Source: Tenodera sinensis (lineage: Eukaryota; Arthropoda; Insecta; Mantodea; Mantidae). From it: 64,000 nt of DNA. The stretch spans positions 145,882,874 to 145,946,873 of the forward strand of contig CM060965.1 in NCBI GenBank assembly GCA_030765045.1, written 5' to 3'. This document shows positions 11,252 to 20,914 of this stretch, piece by piece. The translations under genes and the position numbers were made by a program. Below the pieces are notes generated by a model. It did not search any database and had not been told where the DNA came from. It saw only the letters and a program-made list of their open reading frames with translations. How positions within the stretch are numbered: position 1 is the stretch's first letter; each line of letters opens with the position of its first letter.

Positions 11252-11612
11252 ATTTATTTATGCCAACAAACTTACTGTTGGTGTTTTTAAACACACAAGC
11301 CGTGTGTGGGCAAAGTTTGAGATGGTAGAACTGGAACTTAAAAATTCAATGCCACAACTGGGATTTGAACCACAGACCTTCCGCTTACCGGGCGGACGCT
11401 CTAACCACTGAGCTATTGTGACAAACTGCCAGAATGATGTGAGACTGCCTTTGTGGTTTACCAGGAGAAATACGAACTGGTTTGAGAATTTAATGCCATT
11501 CTGGCAGTTTGTCACAATAGCTCAGTGGTTAGAGCGTCCGCCCGGTAAGCGGAAGGTCTGTGGTTCAAATCCCAGTTGTGGCATTGAATTTTTAAGTTCC
11601 AGTTCTACCTCT
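11252..11612. mobile_element. Inverted pair of tRNA-derived SINEs with 13-bp target duplication
   Basis: A minus-strand SINE (tRNA-like part 11351-11422) faces a plus-strand copy (11511-11582). Each head has a matched acceptor stem (GTCACAA/TTGTGGC), D arm GCTC/GAGC, anticodon arm with loop CCGGTAA (threonine-type GGT) and B box GGTTCAAATCC; the T stem is poor. The outer left end is the SINE tail, the outer right end is truncated at ..ttctacctct. Flanks caaaatatatttt (11239-11251, 11613-11625) are identical, so the pair entered as one unit. A similar pair is at 35.2 kb. Confidence 0.8.
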
Positions 11613-11639
11613 CAAAATATATTTTGTTGTTTAACAATG

Positions 11640-11842
11640 CTGTCAATTGCCTGGATCACATCAGCATCTCTGGAGTGCCGGAATTTAGTCCTGCAGGAAT
11701 TCTGTCACATGCCAGTAAATCTACTGACCTGGAGTTTGTTGCTTTTAAACACACTTAAAAACCATCGGTCTGGGCCAGATTTGAACCCACGACATTGGGA
11801 TCAGTAGACCAGCGTCATACCACTGAGCCACCCAGACCCACC
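11640..11842 (-). mobile_element. tRNA-derived SINE, second family
   Basis: The minus strand starts GGGTCTGGGTGGCTCAGTGG with a TATGACGC continuation (A box), has GGGTTCAAATC (B box), then a body with TTTTTAAGTGTGTTTAAAAG and TTTACTGGCATGTGACAG. The same head and body recur at 37.4-37.6 and 37.8-38.0 kb, and the body 3' end at 44.05 kb. Confidence 0.7.
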
Positions 11843-11989
11843 TGGATGCCAGGTATAGACAGGTTAGCGAGAGCCTGAGGAGGCAGCAGCTAGCACCCAA
11901 GGTAACAGATAAGCCCATCTCGGAGTATGGAAGTTAAGATATGAAGCAGACAAAAAGTCGGCTCAGGAACATCTGCAAGGTTCCCTTAG

Positions 11990-12510
11990 TGTAGTGTGTT
12001 GGGCATGTAGTCTACAAAGACACGTCATGAAGGACTGTAAGCAAAAAATCCTATGAGCAAGCAAGGAAAAAGTAAGGACAGGCTGGCATGGTGCACAGAG
12101 GAACCGTCGGAGCAATCCCATCAAGTGACGCTGTGTGCTATTATTAGAATGGAGGACATCATCACAGACAGCAAGATACACGAGAAGAGCTGCTGGTACT
12201 AGTGGACACAAATGCAGCCATGGCCATGATCCAACCTGATGTGGTAGAGAACATGCCAACGAGAAAACTAGATCGACCCTAAGAGATAGTGGCGGCATCA
12301 GGTGATACCTTACCCGTGGAGAATGAGGCCTGAGTGAAGTTGACCTTAGGGCAGAGCATTATAAACCTATGAGTGCTTGTTGTGAGGGTGGTGAGGAACT
12401 ACACTGGGGCTGGATGCCCTCAGGAGTCATGAGGCGACTGTCGATGTTGGCAGGAGGGTCTTCCAAGTCAGACAAGTTGAGATAATGCTCTGAAGCTCCA
12501 GCGAACATTT
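11990..12510 (+). pseudogene. Gypsy-type gag zinc knuckle and protease relic
   Basis: A perfect CX2CX4HX4C knuckle, CWACSLQRHVMKDC, is at 11997-12038. A retropepsin-like start, LLVLVDTNAAMAMI, begins at 12190; the catalytic DT/SG appears as DTN, so the active site is altered. From 12404 LGLDALRSHEATVDVGRRVF matches the end of Gypsy protease domains. These parts lie in different frames. Between 12575 and 12708 a cysteine-rich HTWVNGNWMKTCHDCQACHR might be the zinc-binding head of an integrase, implying that the whole RT was deleted. It continues the gag fragment at 10.9 kb. Confidence 0.6.
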
Positions 12511-12708
12511 TGGGGTCAGCAGAGTAATCCTGGTGGAGGTAGCCGTTGGGCATACCACAAGCAAGCAAAGGTGCAGGAAGATCAGCCTGACTACATTGTG
12601 CACAGGTTGGCCTGCCAACACACCTGGGTGAATGGCAACTGGATGAAGACGTGTCACGATTGCCAAGCTTGCCACAGATGTTTCAAGCAGTATGGCATAC
12701 ATAACCCT

Positions 12709-15700
12709 TTTATTAGAAAAGTCACCTAAGAAATGCAATTTGATGTTTTGTGTATACAAGAACCATATTGCATTAAAGGTATACCCGCACACCTTCCCAT
12801 CTCCACCAGACATATTACGACAGGATTTAGTCCCAAAGCATCAATTTTAATAACGAATGCTAATCTACAAGTGACTAGGATCCATCAAGTCTGTGATGAA
12901 CATACTTCATGTGTTGAAGTATGTTGTAAAAGAGGAACGCTCATCTTAGTAAGCATGTATTTTCAATACAGTCATCCGATAGAGCCATTCATCAATAAGA
13001 TGCGTATAATAAACAACATGTATCCCCATACTCCAGTCGTATATGCTGCGGATTGTAACAGCAAATCCCCCTGGTGGTATAGTACCACTAGAGATGCAAG
13101 AGGTGAACTAATGGAAGAAGCCATAGCAGAATTACAGCTCCACATTCTAAATGAGCCGCTTAATCCTCCAACATTCCAAAATGGTGCTGGTTCAACCAGT
13201 AATATTGATATTACGTTAGCAAACCACAAAGCTGCTGAGAATGTTTCGAATTGGATGGTAGGTCAGGATCTTACTACCAGTGACCATAATCTCATCTATT
13301 TTCAATATAGGCAACAACAGAACACCATAGCAACTGTTATATCTAAAAGACGAACTTTTAACATCAAAAAGGCAAATTGGGAAGCCCTGAAAGAAAATCT
13401 ACTAATGCCACCCTCAATTAATGTGGGTGACGATATTGACTACAAAGCTTCTGAGCTTACTAAGGCCATTCAGAAAGCTATGATTGAGGCAATTCCAAGA
13501 AGTAAGCCACGTCTTTTTAGTAATAATATCTGGAACGAAAAATTGCAGAAACTTCGGATTAAAATGAGGAAAGCACGCCGAGCATATCAGACTTCTATCT
13601 TAAACACAGAGAGGCAAACACACCTTAGAAAATACCAACTATTGAAAGAAGAATTTAGAACTTCTTTAAAAGATCTGAGGGAAAGATCATGGGATAATTT
13701 TGTTGAGAATGCTTTAACCACCAATATATGGGGCATCCCATACAAGATAGCCACTGAAAAAATAAAGTCTCCAGAAGTCCTCTCTACTTTACTTAAACCA
13801 AACGGTGAACTAACTAAAGGATGGATTGAATCTATACAAACCCTGCTAACTACTGTCCTTCCCTCAGATAACCATGAGTCAGATACAATCCAGCACAAAC
13901 AACTTAGAAAGGATTTCACCTCCGACGAACCAACAGCTGGAATCGTCTATCCCTTTGACAGATCTGAAGTTCTGCATGCATTACAAATCCTCAAAAAGAA
14001 GAAGGCTCCAGGACCTGATCAAATACATGCAGAAATACTCATAAATATTGCACCAGAAATAACTCCATATCTAACAGATCTCTTTAATGAATGTCTATGG
14101 CAAGGCCGTATTCCCTATTGCTGGAAAGAAGCCAGTATCACGATCTTACATAAAGGTGGCGATAAGGATCCTGCATTGCCAAAATCTTATAGACCGATTT
14201 GTCTACTTAACCTTTTGGGTAAAGTACAAGAAAAACTCCTATGTAAACGCATACAAGAGTTTAGGATCCTGAAAGGCCTTAATCCTACTCAATATGGTTT
14301 TAGATCTGGAAAGTCAACCACGGATGCAATAACTAAAGCCATAATTGCAGCTAAGAACTCTAAAAAGAACTATGTGATGGGTCTCTTCTTTGATATAGCT
14401 GGAGCTTTCGATAACCTCTGGTGGCCTGCACTTTTTGAACGCATGCGCCAACAAGAATACCCAAAAAGTCTTTATAGAATTCTGAAGAACTATTGTGTAG
14501 ACCGCCGAGTCAACATCACAGGGGCAAATAGTACAGTTACACGTGATATTACGAAAGGATGCCCGCAAGGTTCTATATTGGGTCCAATATTCTGGGATAT
14601 AGGTTTGGAGCCTCTGCTTAATGAGTTAGTAGTTGACACGCAAATATATACCACTATAGCATATGCGGATGATCTGCTTTTATTAATAGAAGGAAACACC
14701 CGCCTGGAACTGGAAACAAAATCTTCTGATGTGACCCAGAAGATATATAAATGGTGCAACTCTGTTAAACTACAAATTGCAGCTAACAAATCTGCATATT
14801 TGCTATTTAAAGGTAAATTATTAAGAAACCCAGTTATACGAATACATGAAGAACGTATTCAACGCCACAAGTATATTAAATACCTTGGAATAACGCTTGA
14901 TGAGAAAGGCAACTTCAAGACACATGTTACTCAGGTCTGCAACAAAGCCAGTAAAATTATGATGAAGATTGCCAGTATTGCCCAACGTCAATATAAACTA
15001 CCTCTCACTACCATTAGAACATATCATAATTGTATCTTTACTGCCATCATTACATATGGTGCAGGAGCGTGGGCACAGTGTATGCAAAAATTAAACCTCG
15101 TCGCAGATCTCAGAAAATGCCAGAGGAAAATTCTTCTCCGTTTTACTGGAGCAGCAAGAACGACCTCTACTATGGCTCTTCTTGTGGCCACTGGTACCTG
15201 GCCAATAGATCTACAGGTTCGCCTATATGGTGCTTACTATTGGCTAAAGAAAAGCAATCAACAAAAGATAGAAGATATTATAGGAAAACGATGCTATATG
15301 AAAAGACAAATAAGGACTGAGTTAATATCCTTATGGCAGTCAGAATGGGATAACCTGCAAACTGGGAGACGCACCTATATGTTTTACCCTAATATACGAG
15401 AAAGGTTACGACTAAAGCACCTAAATCCCTTACAAGCTGCATTACACTATATTACGGGCCATGGGCCATATGGCACTTACTTAAAACGTTTTAGCATCAT
15501 AAACTCTGAAATGTGCACCAGATGCAATACAGAAGATACTCCTGAGCATGTAATGTTTAACTGCCAGAAATACAGTGAAATAGGACAATCTAACAGGGAA
15601 AAGCTCATGTACCTCACTTTATCGGAAATGGTCAGGAATAAGGAAAATCTAAATGCTTTAAATGAGTTAGCGACTCAAATCAGTATAGCAGAAAGATCTT

Positions 15701-16070
15701 TAAGACAAACTGAACAAGAAAGAAATCTAAGAAATTTTTATACACCTCCAGCGACTGTTGTAGCACCATCCCGTCGATCGTTAAGATTGTCAAACCAACT
15801 GTAAGCAGAAAGGAGAAGAACGAGGCCAAAACGACAGCCTGATGAGACTTGGACAGCCTACCAGAGACTAGGGACAACTTTACAATATTTAATTTATATT
15901 TAATTTATATTGTTATTTAATTTAGGTTAGTAACTTCTGCACATTCTATTGTGAAAAAATTGTAATAAATAAGTTTAAATAAATGAAAATATCCGCATAC
16001 TACGTCCAGATATAAGAAATTAGGTATCTGGACATAGCTGGCAGATATTATTTTATTTTATTTTTATTTT
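12709..16070 (+). mobile_element. R1-clade LINE, 5'-truncated, with 12-bp target duplication
   Basis: The element lies between two perfect copies of atacataaccct (12697-12708 and 16071-16082). Its 3' end is an AT-rich (TTTTA)-like tail before 16071. The 5' end stops inside the endonuclease domain, so most of the 5' UTR and ORF1 are missing. The duplication and tail are direct evidence of target-primed reverse transcription. The target is a Gypsy relic, not 28S rDNA, so this lineage is not rDNA-specific. Confidence 0.85.
12733..15804 (+). CDS. LINE ORF2: endonuclease and reverse transcriptase (R1 clade)
   Basis: This 1023-codon frame has no internal stop. Residues 1-200 are an APE-type endonuclease that begins only at FDVLCIQEPY, so about 30 N-terminal residues are lost. 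AADCNSKSPWW and SDHNLIYF are catalytic blocks. RT follows: FFDIAGAFDNLWW, GCPQGSILGP and YADD at about 643-646. Near 927-944 CTRCNTEDTPEHVMFNC forms the CX2CX7HX4C knuckle typical of R1 ORF2. The start at 12733 is simply the first ATG after an in-frame stop in the truncated 5' end; it is not a natural start. A long open frame with an intact YADD suggests a recent insertion. Retrotransposition by itself is unlikely without the N-terminal endonuclease residues and ORF1. Confidence 0.9.
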   Translation: MQFDVLCIQEPYCIKGIPAHLPISTRHITTGFSPKASILITNANLQVTRIHQVCDEHTSCVEVCCKRGTLILVSMYFQYSHPIEPFINKMRIINNMYPHTPVVYAADCNSKSPWWYSTTRDARGELMEEAIAELQLHILNEPLNPPTFQNGAGSTSNIDITLANHKAAENVSNWMVGQDLTTSDHNLIYFQYRQQQNTIATVISKRRTFNIKKANWEALKENLLMPPSINVGDDIDYKASELTKAIQKAMIEAIPRSKPRLFSNNIWNEKLQKLRIKMRKARRAYQTSILNTERQTHLRKYQLLKEEFRTSLKDLRERSWDNFVENALTTNIWGIPYKIATEKIKSPEVLSTLLKPNGELTKGWIESIQTLLTTVLPSDNHESDTIQHKQLRKDFTSDEPTAGIVYPFDRSEVLHALQILKKKKAPGPDQIHAEILINIAPEITPYLTDLFNECLWQGRIPYCWKEASITILHKGGDKDPALPKSYRPICLLNLLGKVQEKLLCKRIQEFRILKGLNPTQYGFRSGKSTTDAITKAIIAAKNSKKNYVMGLFFDIAGAFDNLWWPALFERMRQQEYPKSLYRILKNYCVDRRVNITGANSTVTRDITKGCPQGSILGPIFWDIGLEPLLNELVVDTQIYTTIAYADDLLLLIEGNTRLELETKSSDVTQKIYKWCNSVKLQIAANKSAYLLFKGKLLRNPVIRIHEERIQRHKYIKYLGITLDEKGNFKTHVTQVCNKASKIMMKIASIAQRQYKLPLTTIRTYHNCIFTAIITYGAGAWAQCMQKLNLVADLRKCQRKILLRFTGAARTTSTMALLVATGTWPIDLQVRLYGAYYWLKKSNQQKIEDIIGKRCYMKRQIRTELISLWQSEWDNLQTGRRTYMFYPNIRERLRLKHLNPLQAALHYITGHGPYGTYLKRFSIINSEMCTRCNTEDTPEHVMFNCQKYSEIGQSNREKLMYLTLSEMVRNKENLNALNELATQISIAERSLRQTEQERNLRNFYTPPATVVAPSRRSLRLSNQL

Positions 16071-16394
16071 ATACATAACCCTATCTAGAAGACATTGGTG
16101 GTATATTCAGATGGTCCAACAACAATAGAACGGTCAGAACAAAGATGAGTATGAGTGCGAGAAAACAAAGCATTTCCGGATTGTTTGCAAATCTTTCAAC
16201 TGCAGCCTATTTACGAGAAGTTCGAGAAAAAGTGGATTTCAAGAAGAATCCTTGTGCGTGTATACTACATACTACATATATCATATACACCACACTACAG
16301 TACAATGCCGTTCTTGTCTATGTAAGTCGGTACAGCGAGAGGAGCGAGTTCTTCGGAGCCATTAAGTGTTGAACAAGACAGGAGTTAGCAGTTA

Positions 16395-16674
16395 TACTTG
16401 AATTAACATAACTTGGGTATTCTGACAGTTCGCTCATCATGCGCTACCAGCGTGGTAGGGGAGTGGCACAGTGGCCTGTTGTCATGACAACCAGGCTTAA
16501 CCTTAAAGTAGCCAATAGACTTCGTGATGGGATTGCAAGACTACAAAGTCTATTGGCTACTTCAAGGTCAAACTTGGTTGTCATGATAACAGACTGCTGT
16601 GCCACTCCCCTACCACACGGGTAAAGCATGCCGAAGGAACTGTCAGAATACCCAAGTTACCTTAATTGAAGCAT
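16395..16674. mobile_element. Hairpin MITE-like element
   Basis: A near-perfect inverted repeat of about 280 bp. The outer arms share taacttgggtattctgacag; inner arms share ggtaggggagtggcacag, gttgtcatgacaacca and agtagccaatagactt. The loop is only about 20 bp (gtgatgggattgcaagacta). No open frame is meaningful. It may be a fold-back or MITE; the exact ends and target duplication are uncertain. Confidence 0.75.
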
Positions 16675-17152
16675 ATTTCTGTGTATGTGTGAGCACTGCA
16701 CCTGCAAGAGAGAGAGAGAAAGAAATTTGAGTGTGTCATCAGAGAGTTTTGGAAGTTTAATCGTCATGATTAAACAGAGCTGTATTTTTGTGCTCCAGCT
16801 TTAGATATAAAGCGCCAAGAAAGTATGCTACCGGATTTGGTCATTTGTCACAGTATGACATTCTTAATTTAGAAATTAGCATGACATTGCTAGAGGCTCA
16901 ATTTGTGTGTGAGTGTGTAAAAGAGAGAGGGGGAGGGGGGAGAGAGGTAATACTTTTACCTGCAAATGTTTAGTTTTTAGGGTTAGCATACTTCCTGATT
17001 TGCTATCCTCTATTCACAAGAGAAGTTTGATCCTGATGCATCTCTGCAGCTGTGAAAACAAGTTTGAAGAATCATTATAGTATCCATTGTTATATGCTTG
17101 AAGCACAAGTTGGTGCAACTTTGTTCCCAGTAGTAGTTATTTGAAAAAAACT

Positions 17153-17212
17153 GATGTGGTTGTGGTGGTGGTGGTGGTGGCGGTGGTGGTGGTGGTGGCG
17201 GTGGTGGTGATA
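17153..17212 (+). repeat. (GTG)n microsatellite
   Basis: An imperfect run of gtg units with ggc variants. It creates artificial polyvaline and polyproline frames. Confidence 0.9.
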
Positions 17213-18394
17213 AAATGCTACTCAACAAGGTTTTGGGAACTGGAAAGGAAAGCAGTGGATTTTGTTAAAAATTATGAACTGAATTCATTGCTGAATTCTA
17301 TCACATCAGAGAAAAAAGTTATCACTCTTGTTTTTTGCTGCATGGCATCTTGCTCCATGTGCATGCACATGTACTTGTGTAAGCTTTTCTGACTAGAACT
17401 GCTTACCTTATATGAAGTGTGTGACTACAGCTATGTTTATAGAACTTTTTTCGAAATAGGAATCATGATGTATTACCATGTTTTAGGCAAGACAGATCCC
17501 TCTGCATTTTGTAGTGATGTGATCGGCTCGATGTGAAAACTAAACATTGTGTACAAATGTAAAGGTAATTTTTTATATGGAAAATTAATATATGTTTAAA
17601 ACTAAACCCAGATGCTTGCTCTAAACTTTAGTTACCAATGATTACCTGATGGCTAGAAATTATGTCTCCAGCATAAATTACTAAAGAAAACTGAAATGTT
17701 CATGAAAAATGGTATCATTCTTTATTTTGCCTTAACTTAAAACAAAGTGTATTTTTTTGACACATGCTAAGAAGAGTTTGTTTTCTGAGTAGAGCTGTCC
17801 TCATAGAAATTGTGACTAAAATGATAAAAACATTAAAAACAGGACATCCCAACTAAAGGTAAAAAATCTGATGAGCTAATGGTTAACATTACCTAGGACT
17901 GCACTGATTTTGAGACCAGAGCATTACAACTTTTATGAAAATCTGGAATGACAATCTTCCTTTTCTAAACACAACCACAAATTTGTGTTTACAATAAAAG
18001 GAATAACAACAATACTATCAACTTTGATCTTGAGTTTATTTATTTCAACCTGTAGCACAGATCAAGTACAGGATCAACATCTGGTTAAGCTTCTCTTTTG
18101 ATACAATACACTTCAATAAAACTTACATTTTTCCTTTAATACAACAGTATAAATAAAAAATGTGGTATTTGTATTTGTCCATTAATATTTACAAAATTAG
18201 ATGATCATTATCAGTTCAAAATTACAGATAAGTAAAAAAAATAGATTTTATGAACTCTAGTAAGTGGTCAACTACATGTATATTTTGACCTATTCTATTT
18301 CTTGAGCACACCAAATGCATATTTGAGTTTACTGGCAGACTAGCAATCTGCAGTGCATCATCTTCAGCACCAATAGTTTTGTGTAACACAACAC
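17213..18394. other. 3' flank of the SETD4-like gene, no other gene
   Basis: AT-rich, no supported open frame. Candidate minus-strand polyadenylation hexamers AATAAA occur very close to the stop at 18395-18400 and again near 18035-18044, so the 3' UTR could be short or about 370 nt. Confidence 0.45.
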
Positions 18395-18413
18395 TTTATT
18401 CATTATGCTTTGA

Positions 18414-19724
18414 TCAATCACAATGCTTTAAATGTCTAGATGCAACCTTATGCAGAATCCTTATATACTCACTAATTAGATTTATAATGACCTCAAAACT
18501 TTTCGTACAAGCCTGATTTTTTTCTTGCATTTTAGTTATAATGCTGCTTAATGCTACAGACTTATCTTCTAGAACTGTACATTCCACCTTAGATAATGCT
18601 GTACACTCCTCCTGAATGAACTTTCCAGAATATATCTTATTACTGATAGAGCTTAAGTTACAATCATCTGTAATTAGAATATAAATTAGTGCTTTTGCAT
18701 TGAAAGAAAGACCATCATAGCTGCATGACAAATCCTTATTCAATCCATGAGATTTTACGTAAGTTAATTTTCCAGCTGAACAATTAAACTCTGATGGATA
18801 TTTCTGTTTCACTGAGCTCATTATTTCCTCAACTGTAAATTGGATGACATCATTTGGATTAAAAGGAATGACAAATCCATATTCAATACAAAGCTTTAAA
18901 TTAGAGTGATTTCCATAGTGAATGAACACTTGACTATGTTTTGGAAATGGCACTAATGTTTTGATTTCATAGCAGTCATTAAGAGAATTCAGTCCAGCCT
19001 GTACTTTGGCTTTATATGAGTGATTAAACATATCTAAATAAGGTACTAATGCTAAGCAGTTCTTGTCATTTAAGCTAATGCCACAATCACGGTCATCATT
19101 CAAATACACACAGCGTGTATTTACAGTAAACCATGCCCATATATAGTCTTCTATGGTAAATATTTCTCTCAAGTGCCGATTACAGTGAAAACAGCATGGA
19201 ACAGAAGAATTCACTACTCCCATCAAATATTTAAAATCGTCTTTCAGCATTTCTCTCTGTGCTAAAATGGACTCTAGCAAAAACTTGGGCATTACAGCAA
19301 TTTCTGCAGAAGAACAAAAATAAGGAGTGGTGTACGCAGATGGCAGTGTGCATAAATATGGATACCAAAATGAAAGACTATCTAGATGATGTTCCCACAT
19401 CAGATATATCGAAAGAATTTGCTGAGCGCTGAATTTAAGTTCATTCTGTTTAAAAGCTGCACCAATATAGGATTTTGCAACAGTAGTCACAGTTATAATA
19501 AGTTTATAAGGGACACTCACTAACACATCACCCCCTTGAATGTAACTTTTCGTCATTAATCCTCGCCCAGTTTCTGCAAACTCTGCTGGAAATAGCTTGC
19601 CAAGTGGATTCCAACTGTGCTGCTTCATCCATTTAGTCAACTGTACAAAGCATACAGATGCTTTCAAAGGCAGTGGTCTGCACTCTATGGCCTTCTTTCT
19701 TCTTAACCTTCTGGTTCTCCCCAT
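18414..19724 (-). CDS. SETD4: SETD4-like SET-domain protein lysine methyltransferase, intronless
   Basis: A single 436-codon frame covers a whole class VII SET protein. The N-terminal SET core shows ETGRGLMTKSYIQGGDVLVS (51-70). The post-insert SET half shows LVPYLDMFNHS (226-236), with the conserved NHS that contacts S-adenosylmethionine, then FIHYGNHSNLKLCIEYGF (267-284), where the tyrosine is the usual catalytic position. The remainder fits the Rubisco-LSMT substrate-binding domain. Length agrees with SETD4 in other animals (about 440 aa). SETD4 methylates histone H4K20 or other lysines and is linked to quiescence in other animals. An AG acceptor-like site (ttgttttag) lies 19 nt upstream of the ATG. 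There are no stops or frameshifts. It may be nested in a minus-strand intron. Alternative: SETD3 or SETD6, less likely by length and motif spacing. Confidence 0.85.
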   Translation of the reverse strand: MGRTRRLRRKKAIECRPLPLKASVCFVQLTKWMKQHSWNPLGKLFPAEFAETGRGLMTKSYIQGGDVLVSVPYKLIITVTTVAKSYIGAAFKQNELKFSAQQILSIYLMWEHHLDSLSFWYPYLCTLPSAYTTPYFCSSAEIAVMPKFLLESILAQREMLKDDFKYLMGVVNSSVPCCFHCNRHLREIFTIEDYIWAWFTVNTRCVYLNDDRDCGISLNDKNCLALVPYLDMFNHSYKAKVQAGLNSLNDCYEIKTLVPFPKHSQVFIHYGNHSNLKLCIEYGFVIPFNPNDVIQFTVEEIMSSVKQKYPSEFNCSAGKLTYVKSHGLNKDLSCSYDGLSFNAKALIYILITDDCNLSSISNKIYSGKFIQEECTALSKVECTVLEDKSVALSSIITKMQEKNQACTKSFEVIINLISEYIRILHKVASRHLKHCD

Positions 19725-20075
19725 TTGAATTCAAATGCAAAATCTAAAACAATGCCATTTTTGTTGAATCTGCCTTAGCTCAACATAATTATAATAGCAC
19801 CATAAAGGCAGGTAGGTCAATTCTTTTATCAAACTTTGAATTTGCATTCATATCCTGACTTTATGGTTTACTATTCAGTACACTTGTAGTTTTCTACTGT
19901 AACATACCTATACGTTAACCCATTTAATTGGGTTAAAAAATGCCTTAGAATCAATTTTCATTTAACAGGGTGTCTACTGCCTTGAAAGTTTAAAATTTCA
20001 ATATATTTCCACAATAGATTTTGACAAAATTCCAGTACTGCAACAAGACATATTGTAGTAAAAATGCAGCAGTAT

Positions 20076-20303
20076 TCAAATGTGTACTGTAACTAAATAT
20101 CCTGGTTTTATCTGTTTCCATAGATACAATAGAAGGTTGTCTTTATCAGTTACTGTCATACCTGATGTTGCAAGAAGGCTTTTTAAATCTTGAATGACAA
20201 TTTCATTAATTTCATTTACACTCCATACTCTTTTTGATATTATGTTCAATAATCTAAGATTTTTTATTTTGAGTACAGACTCACAACTAGCACCAATCAG
20301 CAC
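20076..20303 (-). other. Unrecognised 75-codon open frame
   Basis: The frame contains NEINEIVIQDLKSLLATSGM and YLWKQIKPGYLVTV and looks more protein-like than surrounding random frames. No family was recognised, and no clean acceptor and donor pair brackets it. It could be an exon fragment or a piece of a mobile-element protein. Confidence 0.25.
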
Positions 20304-20519
20304 TTACTCTAATTGTATGAGTATAGCAGACCTGCAATAGGAGGCTGGCTTTTGGAGTATTTGGTTGAGGGTTAGTGTAAACAGTGTGCATCAGTATTAT
20401 CAGGCAAATTAATCCCATAAGTGTTCTCCAAATGTTAGAGACAAAATTGTGACATACTAATATGGAAGCATATTCAGAGTCAAGGATATGGAGTTTGTGA
20501 ATAAGTTGTATAATATGTG

Positions 20520-20914
20520 TGTGACTAATGCTCAGGAACTAACAATGAAGTCACTCTCCTGCTAGCTTCCCAGTAATTGGTGACAATCTCAAAATACATC
20601 TTCAAAGCTTGGCATGATTCTAGATGTTCCATATTCATAATTTCTTCTTTGGTACACAGTAGGCAGTTTGGTGAGGTTGAAAGGCCAATACTATTCAGAC
20701 CATCATGTCCAGTTATGAGAAGAAAGGTGGCAACAGCTGATTTTCTTGGTAATTTTGAAATTATTTTAGAATTTTGTGCAATTGGTAGCCACTTGGAATT
20801 TCTATTTTCTTGTGTTATTTTATTTATATAGTTTTGTCTATTTTTCTTTTTACAATGCATTTGATTGATTCATAAGAAAATCTTATAATAGTTTTTTTAT
20901 TAGTAGAAACAATA
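20520..20914 (-). pseudogene. LINE C-terminal fragment after the RNase H domain
   Basis: It reads STNKKTIIRFSYESIKCIVK, then after a frameshift SAVATFLLITGHDGLNSIGL with STSPNCLLC and MNMEHLESC. This is the typical tail of RNase H-bearing LINE ORF2: a basic segment, a 'RLRTGH' block and a Cys/His cluster. It continues directly from the RNase H at 21905-22300; the Penelope-like element between them is an insertion. Confidence 0.65.

Noticed and set aside
11511..11582. Cloverleaf-like tRNA-Thr(GGT) candidate
   Set aside because: The T stem does not pair, the sequence continues into a SINE body, and several near-identical copies sit in repeats. It is a SINE head, not a working tRNA gene.
17010..17228. 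Polyproline minus-strand frame and polyvaline plus-strand frame
   Set aside because: Both come from the (GTG)n microsatellite.
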